A stretch of 64,000 nucleotides of DNA from Pseudoflavonifractor intestinihominis (lineage in GTDB: Bacteria > Bacillota > Clostridia > Oscillospirales > Oscillospiraceae). Positions 16,619 through 24,389 of this stretch are shown here, piece by piece. The notes under the pieces are model-generated. The model was not told where the DNA came from. It saw only the letters and a program-made list of their open reading frames with translations, and searched no databases. Each line of letters begins with the position of its first letter. Position 1 is the first letter of the stretch. Location: NCBI RefSeq assembly GCF_040096055.1, contig NZ_JBBMFK010000003.1:62001-126000 (forward strand), given 5' to 3'. The position numbers and the translations under genes were made by a program.

Positions 16619-18357
16619 GCGGAGGCCCCTCCTTTCAGGTCCATCATTTCACGGCAGAACGCGCTTTGCTGCAAAACCGTCTGGCGATCGCCCGCCGCGG
16701 TGACCGTCCCGTGTTCCAGCACCAGGATCCAGTCGGCGTTTTGCAGCGTCTGGGCGTCGTGGGCCACATACACCACCGTCTTGCCGGCCATCAGGGTGCG
16801 GATGCTCTTCCAGACACAGTCCTTGCCGGATATATCCATGGCGGCGGTCGCCTCGTCCAGCAGCAGGATGTCCGACTTCTGCAAAAGTGCCCGCGCTACC
16901 GAGAAGCGCTGCCGCTGCCCGCCGGACAGGCTGGCCCCGGCTTCCCCGACCGGCGTGTCGTAGCCTTCCGGCTGCTCCCGCACAAAATCCAGAATGCCCA
17001 CGGCCTCACAGACCCGGTCCAGTTCCCGGTCGTCCGGCGTGCGGTCCAAACCATACAGCAGGTTTTGCCGGATGGTGCCGGAATACATCACACTCTCCTG
17101 CGTCACATACCCAACGGCCTGGCGGAAACTGTGCAGGGAAATACCGGCGATGTCCTGCCCATCCACAGCGATGGTCCCCTTTGCCAGCGGGTACAGCCGG
17201 TCGATCAGGTTCAGCAGCGTCGTCTTGCCGCTGCCGGAGGGGCCCACGATGGCGGTGATCTGTCCGGCCGGGATCTCGGCGTCGAGGCCGGTAAACAGTG
17301 GTTTGTCCCCGTAGGAAAAGCACACGTCCCGCAGCGAAATATTCCCCGCGAGCGCCCCCGCATCCCGGCCCTTGTCCAGCGGTTCTTCCTGCTCGTCCAT
17401 GATTTGGGACACGCGGTCCACAGACCCCTGCGCGCCCTTGAAATTGGACCAGGAATTGCAGTAGTTGCTGAGGATGTTTGTGAGCTGGATCGCAAACCCG
17501 TAGTAGGCGATCCATTGGGTCAGGTCCAGGGCGCCGGCGCTGTAGAAGGCACGGCCCGCCAGGATGATCGCCACACTTTGCAGCGCGCCGGCGATGGCGT
17601 TGACCGGCAGCGCCAGTCCGCGCACCCACAGGTCGGTCACCTCGGCCTGGTAGGAAGCCCTCATCCGCGCTTCGCCGGCGACCGCTTCTTTTTCCTCGGT
17701 GCCCATCGACTTGATCAGCAGCATATTGTTGGCCCGCTCCGCAATAGCTGCGGTCAGCTGTGCGTTGCGCCGGTTGATCAGGTCCGCCACGCCGAAGCGC
17801 ATCCGCCCCAAAACAAAGGAGATCAGGATGTTGACGGGCAGCACGATCACCAGCGCCCACATCAGCCGCTGGTCATAGCTGGAAACGCGCCCCAGCATCA
17901 GCAGGCTGGAGTACGCCGTGGTAAACACCGGCAAAAGCACCTGCATGATCAGGGTGCTGATGCTGGTCACATCGGTGGTGATGCGGCTGAGCAGCTCCTT
18001 GGGGTTGTTGGCCTCATAGAATTGCAGCGGCAGATGCACGACCTTTTTCCACACCATCCGCCGCAGGTTCCGGTCGATCCGCGCCAGGCACAGGTTGCTT
18101 GTCAGGCTGGAAATGGAGCCAATCACCAGCGACAGCAGCGTAAAAAACAGGTAGGGCAGCACGACGGCGAAAAGGCCCACCTGGCCGGCGAACAGCGCGG
18201 CGCTGTATTCGGTCGTGCTGACGCTCACATTGGCAATGAGGGCCGATACCGCCAGATACCCCACGATCCAGAGATAAGGCAGCCGCGCCTTGCCCAGCAT
18301 GGCAAAAAAGCGCCGGAAACTGCCGTACCGCTTGCGGAACAATGCATTCTGTTCCAT
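16615..18357 (-). CDS. ABC exporter half-transporter (membrane plus ATPase), gene 1
   Basis: 580 residues from the ATG chosen because a GGAGGAG ribosome site sits just before it; an upstream start at 18384 would add only nine residues over that site. Six membrane segments precede an ATPase with Walker A GPSGSGKTT, signature SGGQRQR, Walker B ILLLDEATAAMD and H-loop YVAHD. It is the first gene of the four-gene unit under the promoter at 18487-18515. Both ATPase sites of the presumed heterodimer keep their glutamates, so neither half is obviously dead. Confidence 0.92.
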   Translation of the reverse strand: MEQNALFRKRYGSFRRFFAMLGKARLPYLWIVGYLAVSALIANVSVSTTEYSAALFAGQVGLFAVVLPYLFFTLLSLVIGSISSLTSNLCLARIDRNLRRMVWKKVVHLPLQFYEANNPKELLSRITTDVTSISTLIMQVLLPVFTTAYSSLLMLGRVSSYDQRLMWALVIVLPVNILISFVLGRMRFGVADLINRRNAQLTAAIAERANNMLLIKSMGTEEKEAVAGEARMRASYQAEVTDLWVRGLALPVNAIAGALQSVAIILAGRAFYSAGALDLTQWIAYYGFAIQLTNILSNYCNSWSNFKGAQGSVDRVSQIMDEQEEPLDKGRDAGALAGNISLRDVCFSYGDKPLFTGLDAEIPAGQITAIVGPSGSGKTTLLNLIDRLYPLAKGTIAVDGQDIAGISLHSFRQAVGYVTQESVMYSGTIRQNLLYGLDRTPDDRELDRVCEAVGILDFVREQPEGYDTPVGEAGASLSGGQRQRFSVARALLQKSDILLLDEATAAMDISGKDCVWKSIRTLMAGKTVVYVAHDAQTLQNADWILVLEHGTVTAAGDRQTVLQQSAFCREMMDLKGGASA

Positions 18358-18400
18358 TTGCTCCTCCCTTCCCTTTCCGGCCATACCCCGGAAAGCAAGA

Positions 18401-18481
18401 GAGACCCGCCGGTTTTGCGGGGAGCGCGGCGCGCCCGGTGGCCGGGGGTGCCGCAGCCGCGCACAAAACTGGCTGGGTCTC
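18401..18481 (-). promoter_or_regulatory. Large stem-loop at the 5' end of the ABC operon leader
   Basis: GAGACCCAGCCAGTTTTG at the start of the transcript pairs, with few mismatches, with CAAAACCGGCGGGTCTC about 65 nt later. An inner GCGCGGC/GCCGCGC stem closes the middle. The fold would begin at the predicted first nucleotide. It resembles an RNA-stability element or an unclassified leader; no known riboswitch was recognised. Confidence 0.5.
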
Positions 18482-18486
18482 CATTG

Positions 18487-18515
18487 ACTTTACTGTCCTG
18501 CCTGCGCCCGGTCAA
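18487..18515 (-). promoter_or_regulatory. Candidate promoter of the ABC exporter operon
   Basis: TTGACC (18510-18515), a 17-base spacer and TAAAGT (18487-18492) on the minus strand. In the 373-base gap between the exporter start and the thioredoxin stop I see only this, the stem-loop at 18401-18481, and an AT-richer stretch at 18600-18680. Confidence 0.6.
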
Positions 18516-18730
18516 GCGTTCGGGCGGCAGGGGCCGGCAGCACCGGGCTTGGCTGTGTGAAGGCTGCCGCTTTCATCCTGCACACATCCTTTCCCAGACG
18601 ACCGGCTTGTTTATTGGCTGTATTTTACCACATTTTTACACGGGAAAACAGCAGCGGTGTCGATTCTGTCCGATTGCGGGTCTATTCTGCCGCTTTCGAC
18701 CGCAGAGGGGTTCCAAACACCCTCCAGGGC

Positions 18731-19045
18731 TCAGTCATACATGTACCGGGCCATCACGTCCTTGACCTGCTGCGGCTGCATCACGCCCACATGGCTGTGA
18801 ACCAGCTTGCCGTCCTTGTAAAACTGAACGGTGGGCACGGCCCGGATGCCGTACTGTTCGGCCAGGTCGGGGTTCTCGGTGGTGTTGAGCTTGACGATGT
18901 TCAAAAAGGGGATCTCGGCGTCCAGATCCTCGAGAATGCGGGCAAAGAGCTTGCAGGGCACGCAGGTGGTGCCGTAAAAATCGACGATCACAAAACCGTC
19001 TTGGACAAGGCTTTCAAAATTTTCGCTGTTGGCCTGTTGGATCAT
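18731..19045 (-). CDS. Thioredoxin-like protein with CVPC active site
   Basis: 104 residues, a single thioredoxin fold. The active site reads TTCVPCK (residues about 27-33) instead of the usual WCGPC, and the cis-proline loop AVPT is present near residue 70. The changed dipeptide predicts an altered redox potential. It is the last gene of a unit that runs thioredoxin reductase, YitT protein, trigger-factor-like protein, thioredoxin, so it is probably reduced by that reductase. Confidence 0.88.
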   Translation of the reverse strand: MIQQANSENFESLVQDGFVIVDFYGTTCVPCKLFARILEDLDAEIPFLNIVKLNTTENPDLAEQYGIRAVPTVQFYKDGKLVHSHVGVMQPQQVKDVMARYMYD

Positions 19046-19079
19046 GGGGTTGCCTCCTGTTGTGTTTCATGGGGATGGG

Positions 19080-20024
19080 TCATTCCGTGCCGGGCAGCGG
19101 GTTTTTGTCCCGGTACAGCCGGTCCGCGTGGGCGCGCCAGACTTCCTCGGCATGGGCGGCGTACTGGTTGAACGTATAGGTTTCTTTTGGCATGGCGGCC
19201 CGGGCCTCCCCCGCGGTGGTATGCCATGTGGCGGCGTAATCCTGCAGGAACGCGGCGTAGCCCGCCTCGGTCACGGCAAAGCCGTCGTTTTGGGCGTAAT
19301 GCCGCCCCAGCAGGCAGCAGCGCAGGCTGTCAAAGCAGGTGTCCTGGGTCATGGCCACCAGCTCAGCGTAGCTCTTGACCGGGATGTTCCCGGCAAACTG
19401 CTCGGGGGTCATCTGTTCCAGCACCATGCCGCCTTGCCGGGCGATGGCCCGGCAGCGGTCCAGTTCTTGCTCCACCGCCTGCTTCCAGTCCGCCTTGCAG
19501 AGCACAAACGCGGACCCGTCCAGCACCGCCCGCTTGATCCGGGCGGCCAGCGTCCAGGCTGCCTGCGCGGCGGCTTTGTCCCGCTGCTGCGCCAGCAGAT
19601 AGCGCCGGTACCCGGCCACCGTGCGCACCCCCGGCAGCTTGCACGCGGCGGCCATCTCGTCGGTCAGCGCGGGCACAACCCGCTTTTGCACGGCCTGCAC
19701 GGTCAGGGCGACCTCGCCCTCCGGCAAGGTCGCCGTGCGGGTCTCGCCGGCCTGCATGCCGATGGCCAGGGCTTCCAGCGTTGGATTGTACATCCCGCTG
19801 CCCGCCACAAAGCGGATGCTGTCTTTTTGAAAGCGCGGCAGCGCAGAGTGCAGCGAACAGCGGACCATATCGCCGGCAGCCGCCGTGCCGCCCGGCTCCC
19901 AGGTCACATACGGGTTGCGGAGCCGGTCCAGCTCTTTTTGCAGAGCGGCCTGGTCGGGCACAAACGCCGGGATGTCCAGAGCCACTTCATGGTAGTCCTT
20001 GGCGGCAACAAGTTTGGATTGCAT
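19080..20024 (-). CDS. Trigger-factor-like protein (FKBP-type prolyl isomerase/chaperone)
   Basis: 314 residues. Residues about 45-125 fit the FKBP-type domain of trigger factor (MVRCSLHSALP, then GMYNPTLEALAIGMQAGET and EGEVALTVQAVQKR). They are followed by a helical region like the trigger factor C-terminal chaperone domain. The ribosome-binding N-terminal domain of true trigger factor (GFRxGKxP) is absent and the protein is about 115 residues shorter, so it is a paralogue rather than the main Tig. Lying between YitT and thioredoxin genes, it may assist folding linked to thiol exchange (inference). Confidence 0.7.
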   Translation of the reverse strand: MQSKLVAAKDYHEVALDIPAFVPDQAALQKELDRLRNPYVTWEPGGTAAAGDMVRCSLHSALPRFQKDSIRFVAGSGMYNPTLEALAIGMQAGETRTATLPEGEVALTVQAVQKRVVPALTDEMAAACKLPGVRTVAGYRRYLLAQQRDKAAAQAAWTLAARIKRAVLDGSAFVLCKADWKQAVEQELDRCRAIARQGGMVLEQMTPEQFAGNIPVKSYAELVAMTQDTCFDSLRCCLLGRHYAQNDGFAVTEAGYAAFLQDYAATWHTTAGEARAAMPKETYTFNQYAAHAEEVWRAHADRLYRDKNPLPGTE

Positions 20025-20033
20025 ATGTTCCTC

Positions 20034-20909
20034 CTATTTTCCCACCGGCAATGGGATGCGCGCGGCGGTGAACCCCTGACCCTCCACTTCCCGGACGGTG
20101 GCGATGGTCAAAAATGCGCCGGGGTCGATGCGGTGGATAGCTGCTTTAACGCCGTAAAGTTTCTTGTTAGGGATGACGCAGAACACCACACTGCCCGCCG
20201 TCCGCCGCAGGCCGGTGTCTGCGTGGAGCATTGTCACGCCGGCCTGTGCCTCGCAAAGCAGGGCTTGCCGGATCTCCTCGTAGTGGTCGGAGATCACCAG
20301 CAGCTGAAGCTGGGCGGCGCCTGCCACCATGGTCCGGTTCATCACAAAAGTTTCGATGGCCAGGGCCATCACGCTGAACCAGAGGTTGCGCCCGCCAGCC
20401 ATCCAGAACGCCATGGCCATCACGCCGTAGTCGGCGGCCATTTTGACCCCCGCTACCGGCAGCCGGATTGTCCGGTGCAGGATCATGGCCAGTGAGTCGC
20501 TGCCGCCGGTGGAAGCGCCGGCCCGAAGTGTAACCCCCACGCCGGCCCCCACAAAGCAGGCCCCGCACACAAGGGCCGCGAAGCGGTCGGTTTCGAGCAG
20601 TGAAAAGGCGGGCAAACGCTGGCACAGCCCCAGAAACACTGGATAGGCCAGCGACCCGGCCGCTGTGTTGATGGCAAACTCCCGCCCGATGCAGGCCCAT
20701 CCGGCCACCAGCAGGCCCAGGTTCAGCACAAAGACGGACACAGCAGTGTCCAGCCCAAACAACGTGTGGAGGATCAGCCCTACGCCAGTGGCGCCGCCCA
20801 CTGCCAGCCCGGCAGGCAGGTAGACCGCCGCCACCCCGTAGGCCAGCAGCGCATTGCCGGCCAGCACGCCCGCCAGCCGCCCCAGGTAGCCCAGCCAGCC
20901 GGGTTTCAT
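20034..20909 (-). CDS. YitT family membrane protein (DUF161/DUF2179)
   Basis: 291 residues. About five to six hydrophobic segments fill residues 10-200, including the family patterns AGLAVGGATGVGLILH and GASTGGSDSLAMI. A soluble C-terminal DUF2179 domain follows (GVTMLHADTG, then VVFCVIPNKKL). The biochemical role of the family is unknown. The start overlaps the reductase stop by 4 bases, so the two are translationally coupled. Confidence 0.88.
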   Translation of the reverse strand: MKPGWLGYLGRLAGVLAGNALLAYGVAAVYLPAGLAVGGATGVGLILHTLFGLDTAVSVFVLNLGLLVAGWACIGREFAINTAAGSLAYPVFLGLCQRLPAFSLLETDRFAALVCGACFVGAGVGVTLRAGASTGGSDSLAMILHRTIRLPVAGVKMAADYGVMAMAFWMAGGRNLWFSVMALAIETFVMNRTMVAGAAQLQLLVISDHYEEIRQALLCEAQAGVTMLHADTGLRRTAGSVVFCVIPNKKLYGVKAAIHRIDPGAFLTIATVREVEGQGFTAARIPLPVGK

Positions 20910-21763
20910 CGCGGTTCCCCCTGCGGCTGTGCCAGGAAAGCCAGCGCGCTGTGCACCGCCACATTGCCCTCGCCCACCGCCTTGGCGTACTGGTAGGGGC
21001 GGCCGGTGCAGTCCCCGGCGGCAAAGCAGCCGGGCAGGTTGGTGCGCTGGGCGCGGTCCACCTGGATATGGCCGTTTTCCATGGCAAGGCCGGATAGGAG
21101 CGCCTGCGGGGCCACCGTTTCCCGCAGGCAGAACACGCCCTCCACCGGGAGGGTCGCATCCGCCCAGCGCACCCCGGTCACCCGGTCGTCCCCCTCGATG
21201 GCCTGGGGCTGGCCTTTGTGGCAGCCCGGCGTATCGGCCAGGCCGCCCGCGTAGGTGCAGAACAGTTCCACATGGCCCGCCACGCTTTGCAAAAAGCGGA
21301 CGTCCTCCTCCAGGCTCTGGCTTTCGCACACCACCGCGATGTTCCGCCCGCGGTACAGCTCGCCGTCGCAGGTGGCGCAGCAGCTGACCCCCTTGCCCAG
21401 CAGCCGGTTTTCGCCGGGGATCTGCCCGCGTGCCGCCACGCCAGTGGCCAGGATCAGGCAGCGCCCTTCATAGAAATCCGGCCCGGCGCAGACAGCATAG
21501 TGCCCGCCCATCTCGTAGACCGCCGCCACCCGTGCTTGCTGGATTGGGATGCCAAGATCATCCACCTGCCGCAGAAAAGCGTCCCGCAGCTCCCGGCCGG
21601 TCACCCGGGGCAGGCCGGGGTAATTCAGGATACGCTCTGCCTTTTCGACCTTGTCACTGAGCCGCCGGCTGCCAAACCAGAGGAACGAAAGCCCCCTGGC
21701 CCTGGCGGTCAACGCGGCAGATACCCCGGCCGGGCCGGTGCCCACGATCAGCAAATCCCACAT
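20906..21763 (-). CDS. Thioredoxin reductase-like flavoprotein
   Basis: 285 residues, a little shorter than TrxB (about 310). It carries the FAD-binding GTGPAGVSAA at residues 8-17, a redox-active CATC within SCCATCDGELY (about 128-138), and the C-terminal FAD motif GCFAAGDCTG. The NADPH-binding GxGxxA motif is weak (VVCESQSLEED in place of VVGGGDSA). NADPH specificity is therefore doubtful and a ferredoxin-linked or other donor is possible. It is the first gene of its unit, behind the promoter at 21796. Confidence 0.85.
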   Translation of the reverse strand: MWDLLIVGTGPAGVSAALTARARGLSFLWFGSRRLSDKVEKAERILNYPGLPRVTGRELRDAFLRQVDDLGIPIQQARVAAVYEMGGHYAVCAGPDFYEGRCLILATGVAARGQIPGENRLLGKGVSCCATCDGELYRGRNIAVVCESQSLEEDVRFLQSVAGHVELFCTYAGGLADTPGCHKGQPQAIEGDDRVTGVRWADATLPVEGVFCLRETVAPQALLSGLAMENGHIQVDRAQRTNLPGCFAAGDCTGRPYQYAKAVGEGNVAVHSALAFLAQPQGEPR

Positions 21764-21795
21764 GAACGGCGCCTCCTGTCCATCTTTTATTATGC

Positions 21796-21824
21796 AGTAT
21801 ACAGGGCCCGCTGCCGCAGCTCAA
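21796..21824 (-). promoter_or_regulatory. Promoter of the reductase-YitT-chaperone-thioredoxin unit
   Basis: TTGAGC (21819-21824), a 17-base spacer and TATACT (21796-21801) on the minus strand, about 30 bases before the start codon. It shows that the foreign segment keeps its own promoter at this edge. Confidence 0.7.
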
Positions 21825-21947
21825 GGGGGATTGTCTATCTCGTCCGAAATCCGGCCTATTTTGCCGGGGCGAGGCTCAGGGGCCGCCGGCGTTTGAACTT
21901 TTTCATTTGGCCCTTCGATTTGCCCTTCGGCGCCGGATCTGTATGGC

Positions 21948-21960
21948 GCATATTTTGTCA
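21948..21960 (+). repeat. 13-base direct repeat, copy 1
   Basis: GCATATTTTGTCA, repeated exactly at 22074-22086, 126 bases away. Possible footprint of the event that joined the segments. Confidence 0.55.
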
Positions 21961-22073
21961 AGTCTCCCACCTTTCCTCACAAGCGCCCTGCCCACCAGGC
22001 ATCGGCCGACATTTTGGACATGCGGGCCGATTTGGAAAAGCTGCCGGATTGCTATGGTTATCCAATGGGGCGG

Positions 22074-22086
22074 GCATATTTTGTCA
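22074..22086 (+). repeat. 13-base direct repeat, copy 2
   Basis: Exact second copy of GCATATTTTGTCA, 30-45 bases before the point where recombinase homology begins. Confidence 0.55.
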
Positions 22087-22129
22087 CGGAAAGAAAAAGC
22101 TCCCTTGACAAATCGGTTTCCAAAAGAAA

Positions 22130-23725
22130 TTGCTGACCAAGGTGGCGAAGGAAAAAGGATACACCAATCTGGTCCACTTCCTGGACGACGGCATCTCCGG
22201 CGTCACGATGGACCGCCCCGGTTTCAATGACATGATGGAACAGCTTGCCGCCGGCAAGGCCGCCGCCGTGTTTGTGAAGGATCTGTCCCGGCTGGGCCGC
22301 AACTACATTGAGGTGGGGCGGCTGACCGAGGAGTTTTTCCCGGAGCACGACATCCGCCTGGTGGCGGTCTCGGACAACATCGACACCGCCGAGGGCGAGA
22401 ACGAACTGGCGCCCATCCGCAACCTGTTCAATGAGTGGTACGCCCGCGACATCAGCAAGAAGCGCCGGATCAGCAACAAGATCAAGGGCAACGCCGGCGA
22501 ACCGATGGGGCCGCCGCCCTATGGCTACAAGAAAGACCCCGACGATCCCAAACGGTGGATCGTGGATGAGGAGGCCGCCCAGGTAGTACGCCGCGTATTC
22601 CGAATGACTTTGGATGGCTATGGAACGGAGCAGATCGCCACTATATTCTCCGAGGAGAAAATCCTTACCCCCATCGCCTATTGGCGTGAAAAGGGCGTCA
22701 ATCGTCCTGGGAAAAGCAAACTCCGCGGGCCGTATATGTGGAACAGCTCCACTATCACTCATATTCTCTCTTTACAGGAGTATTGCGGTGATATTCTTAA
22801 CTTCAAGACCTACTCCAAGTCATACAAGAACAAAAAGCGGCTTGCCAACGATCGGGAAAACTGGGTCATCTTCCAGGATGTCCACGAACCCATCATTGAG
22901 CGGGCGGTCTTTGAACAGGTCCAGCAGAAGCGGGGCAAGATCCGCAAGCGCCGCACCCACGAAGGGGAGCGCAATATGTTCTCCGGCCTTCTGGTCTGCG
23001 CTGATTGCGGACACAACCTGCACTTCCATTTCAATCAGGGCAACCCCGACATCAAGTATTTTAACTGCTCCAACTACAAGGGCAACCGTGGGACCTGTAC
23101 TTCCACCCATTATGTCCGTGTGGACTTCCTGGAGCAGGTGGTGTTAGGCGAGATCCGGCGGCTGACTAAGTTTGCCAGCCAGTTTGAGGATGAGTTTGTG
23201 AAGGCTGTGATCGGCCATTCCCAGCAGGCGGAGGCCACCGACCGAAAGCTGAAGGAGAAGGAGCTGAAAGCCCTGCAAGCCCGCGATGAGGAACTGGATG
23301 GCCTGTTCGAGAGGATCTATGAGGACAATGTTTCCGGCAAACTCTCTGATGACCGCTTCGCCAGAATGTCGAGGCGGTACGAGGAGGAGCAGAAGGAATT
23401 AGCGGAGAAGATCAAGGCGCTCCGCGCCGAGATTGACAAGCAGAACAGCCAGTCCATGACCACGGATATGTTCATCTCCCTGGTCCGCAAGTACACTCGC
23501 GCCCGCAAGCTAACGCCCCGGATGCTGAACGAACTTATCGAGAAAATCGAAGTGTTCAACGCCGAGAAGGTAGACGGAGTGTGGGAGCAGCGGCTCCGTA
23601 TCCACTACAACTGCGTGGGTGCCATCGAGATCCCCGACCTCATCCCGCTGCCCGCCCCGGAGGTGTCCGTAAACACAAGAAAGGGCGTAGTCGTCAACTA
23701 CGCCCCATCCACCATCGCCGGATGA
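22130..23725 (+). pseudogene. Large serine recombinase lacking its catalytic N-terminus
   Basis: 531 codons. The protein has the C-terminal part of the resolvase domain (FLDDGISGVTMDRPGF near 17-32), the Recombinase domain (PPPYGYKKDP onwards), a zinc ribbon (CADCGHNL and then FNCSNYKGNRGTC), a coiled coil and a DUF4368-like end. The first 40 or so residues of the family, which carry the nucleophilic serine (YxRxS), are missing: the frame is open upstream only to a TGA at 22106, with QKK-LLTK as the first family-like residues. The TTG start has no ribosome site. It is probably inactive, unless the break is an assembly error. Confidence 0.85.
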
Positions 23726-23732
23726 AAACAAC

Positions 23733-23782
23733 AAAAAAAGACGAGTGTTCTTACAGCGTTTCAAATGCTATAAGAACACTCG
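23733..23782 (-). terminator. Terminator of tRNA-Leu
   Basis: A 12-bp perfect stem (CGAGTGTTCTTA at 23742-23753 with its complement at 23771-23782) is followed on the minus strand by a TCTTTTTTTG run. The recombinase stop lies 16 bases from the stem, so the mobile element's right end must fall between 23725 and 23741. Confidence 0.8.
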
Positions 23783-23785
23783 CCA

Positions 23786-23871
23786 TGGTGCGGATGACGG
23801 GACTCGAACCCGTACGGCCGTGGGCCACTAGCACCTCAAGCTAGCCAGTCTACCAATTCCAGCACATCCGC
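23786..23871 (-). tRNA. tRNA-Leu (anticodon GAG)
   Basis: The 86-base sequence folds as a class II tRNA. The acceptor GCGGATG pairs with CATCCGC, the anticodon loop TTGAGGT gives GAG, there is a long variable arm (TGGCCCACGGCCG region), and the T-arm contains GGGTTCGAGTCCC. CCA is encoded at 23786-23788. It has its own consensus promoter and terminator and marks the return to host-type sequence after the island. Confidence 0.95.
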
Positions 23872-23907
23872 ATATTCTGTTTGGCATTCATCAGAAGCCA
23901 CTTGCTT

Positions 23908-23936
23908 ATTATAGCGGCTGTCCCCTGATTTGTCAA
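23908..23936 (-). promoter_or_regulatory. Consensus promoter of tRNA-Leu
   Basis: TTGACA (23931-23936), 17 bases, TATAAT (23908-23913) on the minus strand: a perfect sigma-A promoter 37 bases ahead of the tRNA. Confidence 0.9.
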
Positions 23937-23960
23937 CCAAATTTTTTATCTTTTTCATTT

Positions 23961-24000
23961 TATAAAAACAGGGTGCGGAGCGGTATTCTCCGCACCCTGT
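23961..24000 (-). terminator. Terminator of the arsR-trxB-trxA operon
   Basis: A 13-bp perfect stem (ACAGGGTGCGGAG at 23968-23980 with 23988-24000) is followed on the minus strand by TTTTATAAAATG, 13 bases past the trxA stop. Confidence 0.85.
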
Positions 24001-24012
24001 TGGGCGCTGTTA

Positions 24013-24336
24013 TCAGATGTTGGCGTCCAGAATGGCGGTGTAGGCCTCGGCGGGCATGACGCCCACCTTCCGGTCCAGCTCCTTGCCGTCCTTGAAGAAG
24101 ATGACGGTGGGGATGCTCATCACGCCGTACTGCATGGCCAGGGCCTGCTCGTCGTCCACGTTAACCTTGCCGATGACAGCCTTGCCCTCGTACTTGTTGG
24201 CCAAGTCGTCGATCACAGGGGCCAGCATGCGGCAGGGGCCGCACCAGGACGCCCAGAAGTCCACCATAGTAATGCCGCCGGAGGTGATCGCCTTGTTGAA
24301 GCCTTCCTTGTTGAAGTGAATGGTAGCCATAATCAA
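24013..24336 (-). CDS. trxA: Thioredoxin
   Basis: 107 residues with the canonical active site WASWCGPCRM (cysteines about 31 and 34) and cis-proline SIPT near 75. It reduces protein disulfides in the cytoplasm. It is last in an operon behind arsR and trxB and followed by a strong terminator. It belongs to the host-type sequence and differs clearly from the CVPC thioredoxin in the island. Confidence 0.96.
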   Translation of the reverse strand: MIMATIHFNKEGFNKAITSGGITMVDFWASWCGPCRMLAPVIDDLANKYEGKAVIGKVNVDDEQALAMQYGVMSIPTVIFFKDGKELDRKVGVMPAEAYTAILDANI

Positions 24337-24389
24337 TACTTCCTTTCTTTCGTCTCCATGTTTTCTCTATTTGAATTTGAATTGGTTGT

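Larger units (their letters stand above)
21825..22129. other. Right junction region, including an unrecognised gene fragment
   Basis: There is no complete gene here. From about 21995 to 22105 the plus strand keeps an open frame with protein-like sequence (DILDMRADLEKLPDCYGYPM, continuing with RAYFVTERKSSLDK), probably a remnant of a mobile-element gene I do not recognise. A 13-base direct repeat GCATATTTTGTCA stands at 21948-21960 and 22074-22086. The join to recombinase sequence lies near 22110-22120. Confidence 0.5.

Noticed and set aside
7774..23725. Prophage, toxin-antitoxin, restriction or CRISPR defence island
   Set aside because: No capsid, terminase, nuclease-methylase pair, toxin pair, cas gene or spaced repeats were found; the cargo is transporters, redox and peptidase genes.
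23786..23871. tRNA-Leu as the attachment site of the island
   Set aside because: The tRNA is complete on one side and no duplicate of its 3' end was seen near 7.6 kb; serine recombinases seldom use tRNA ends.
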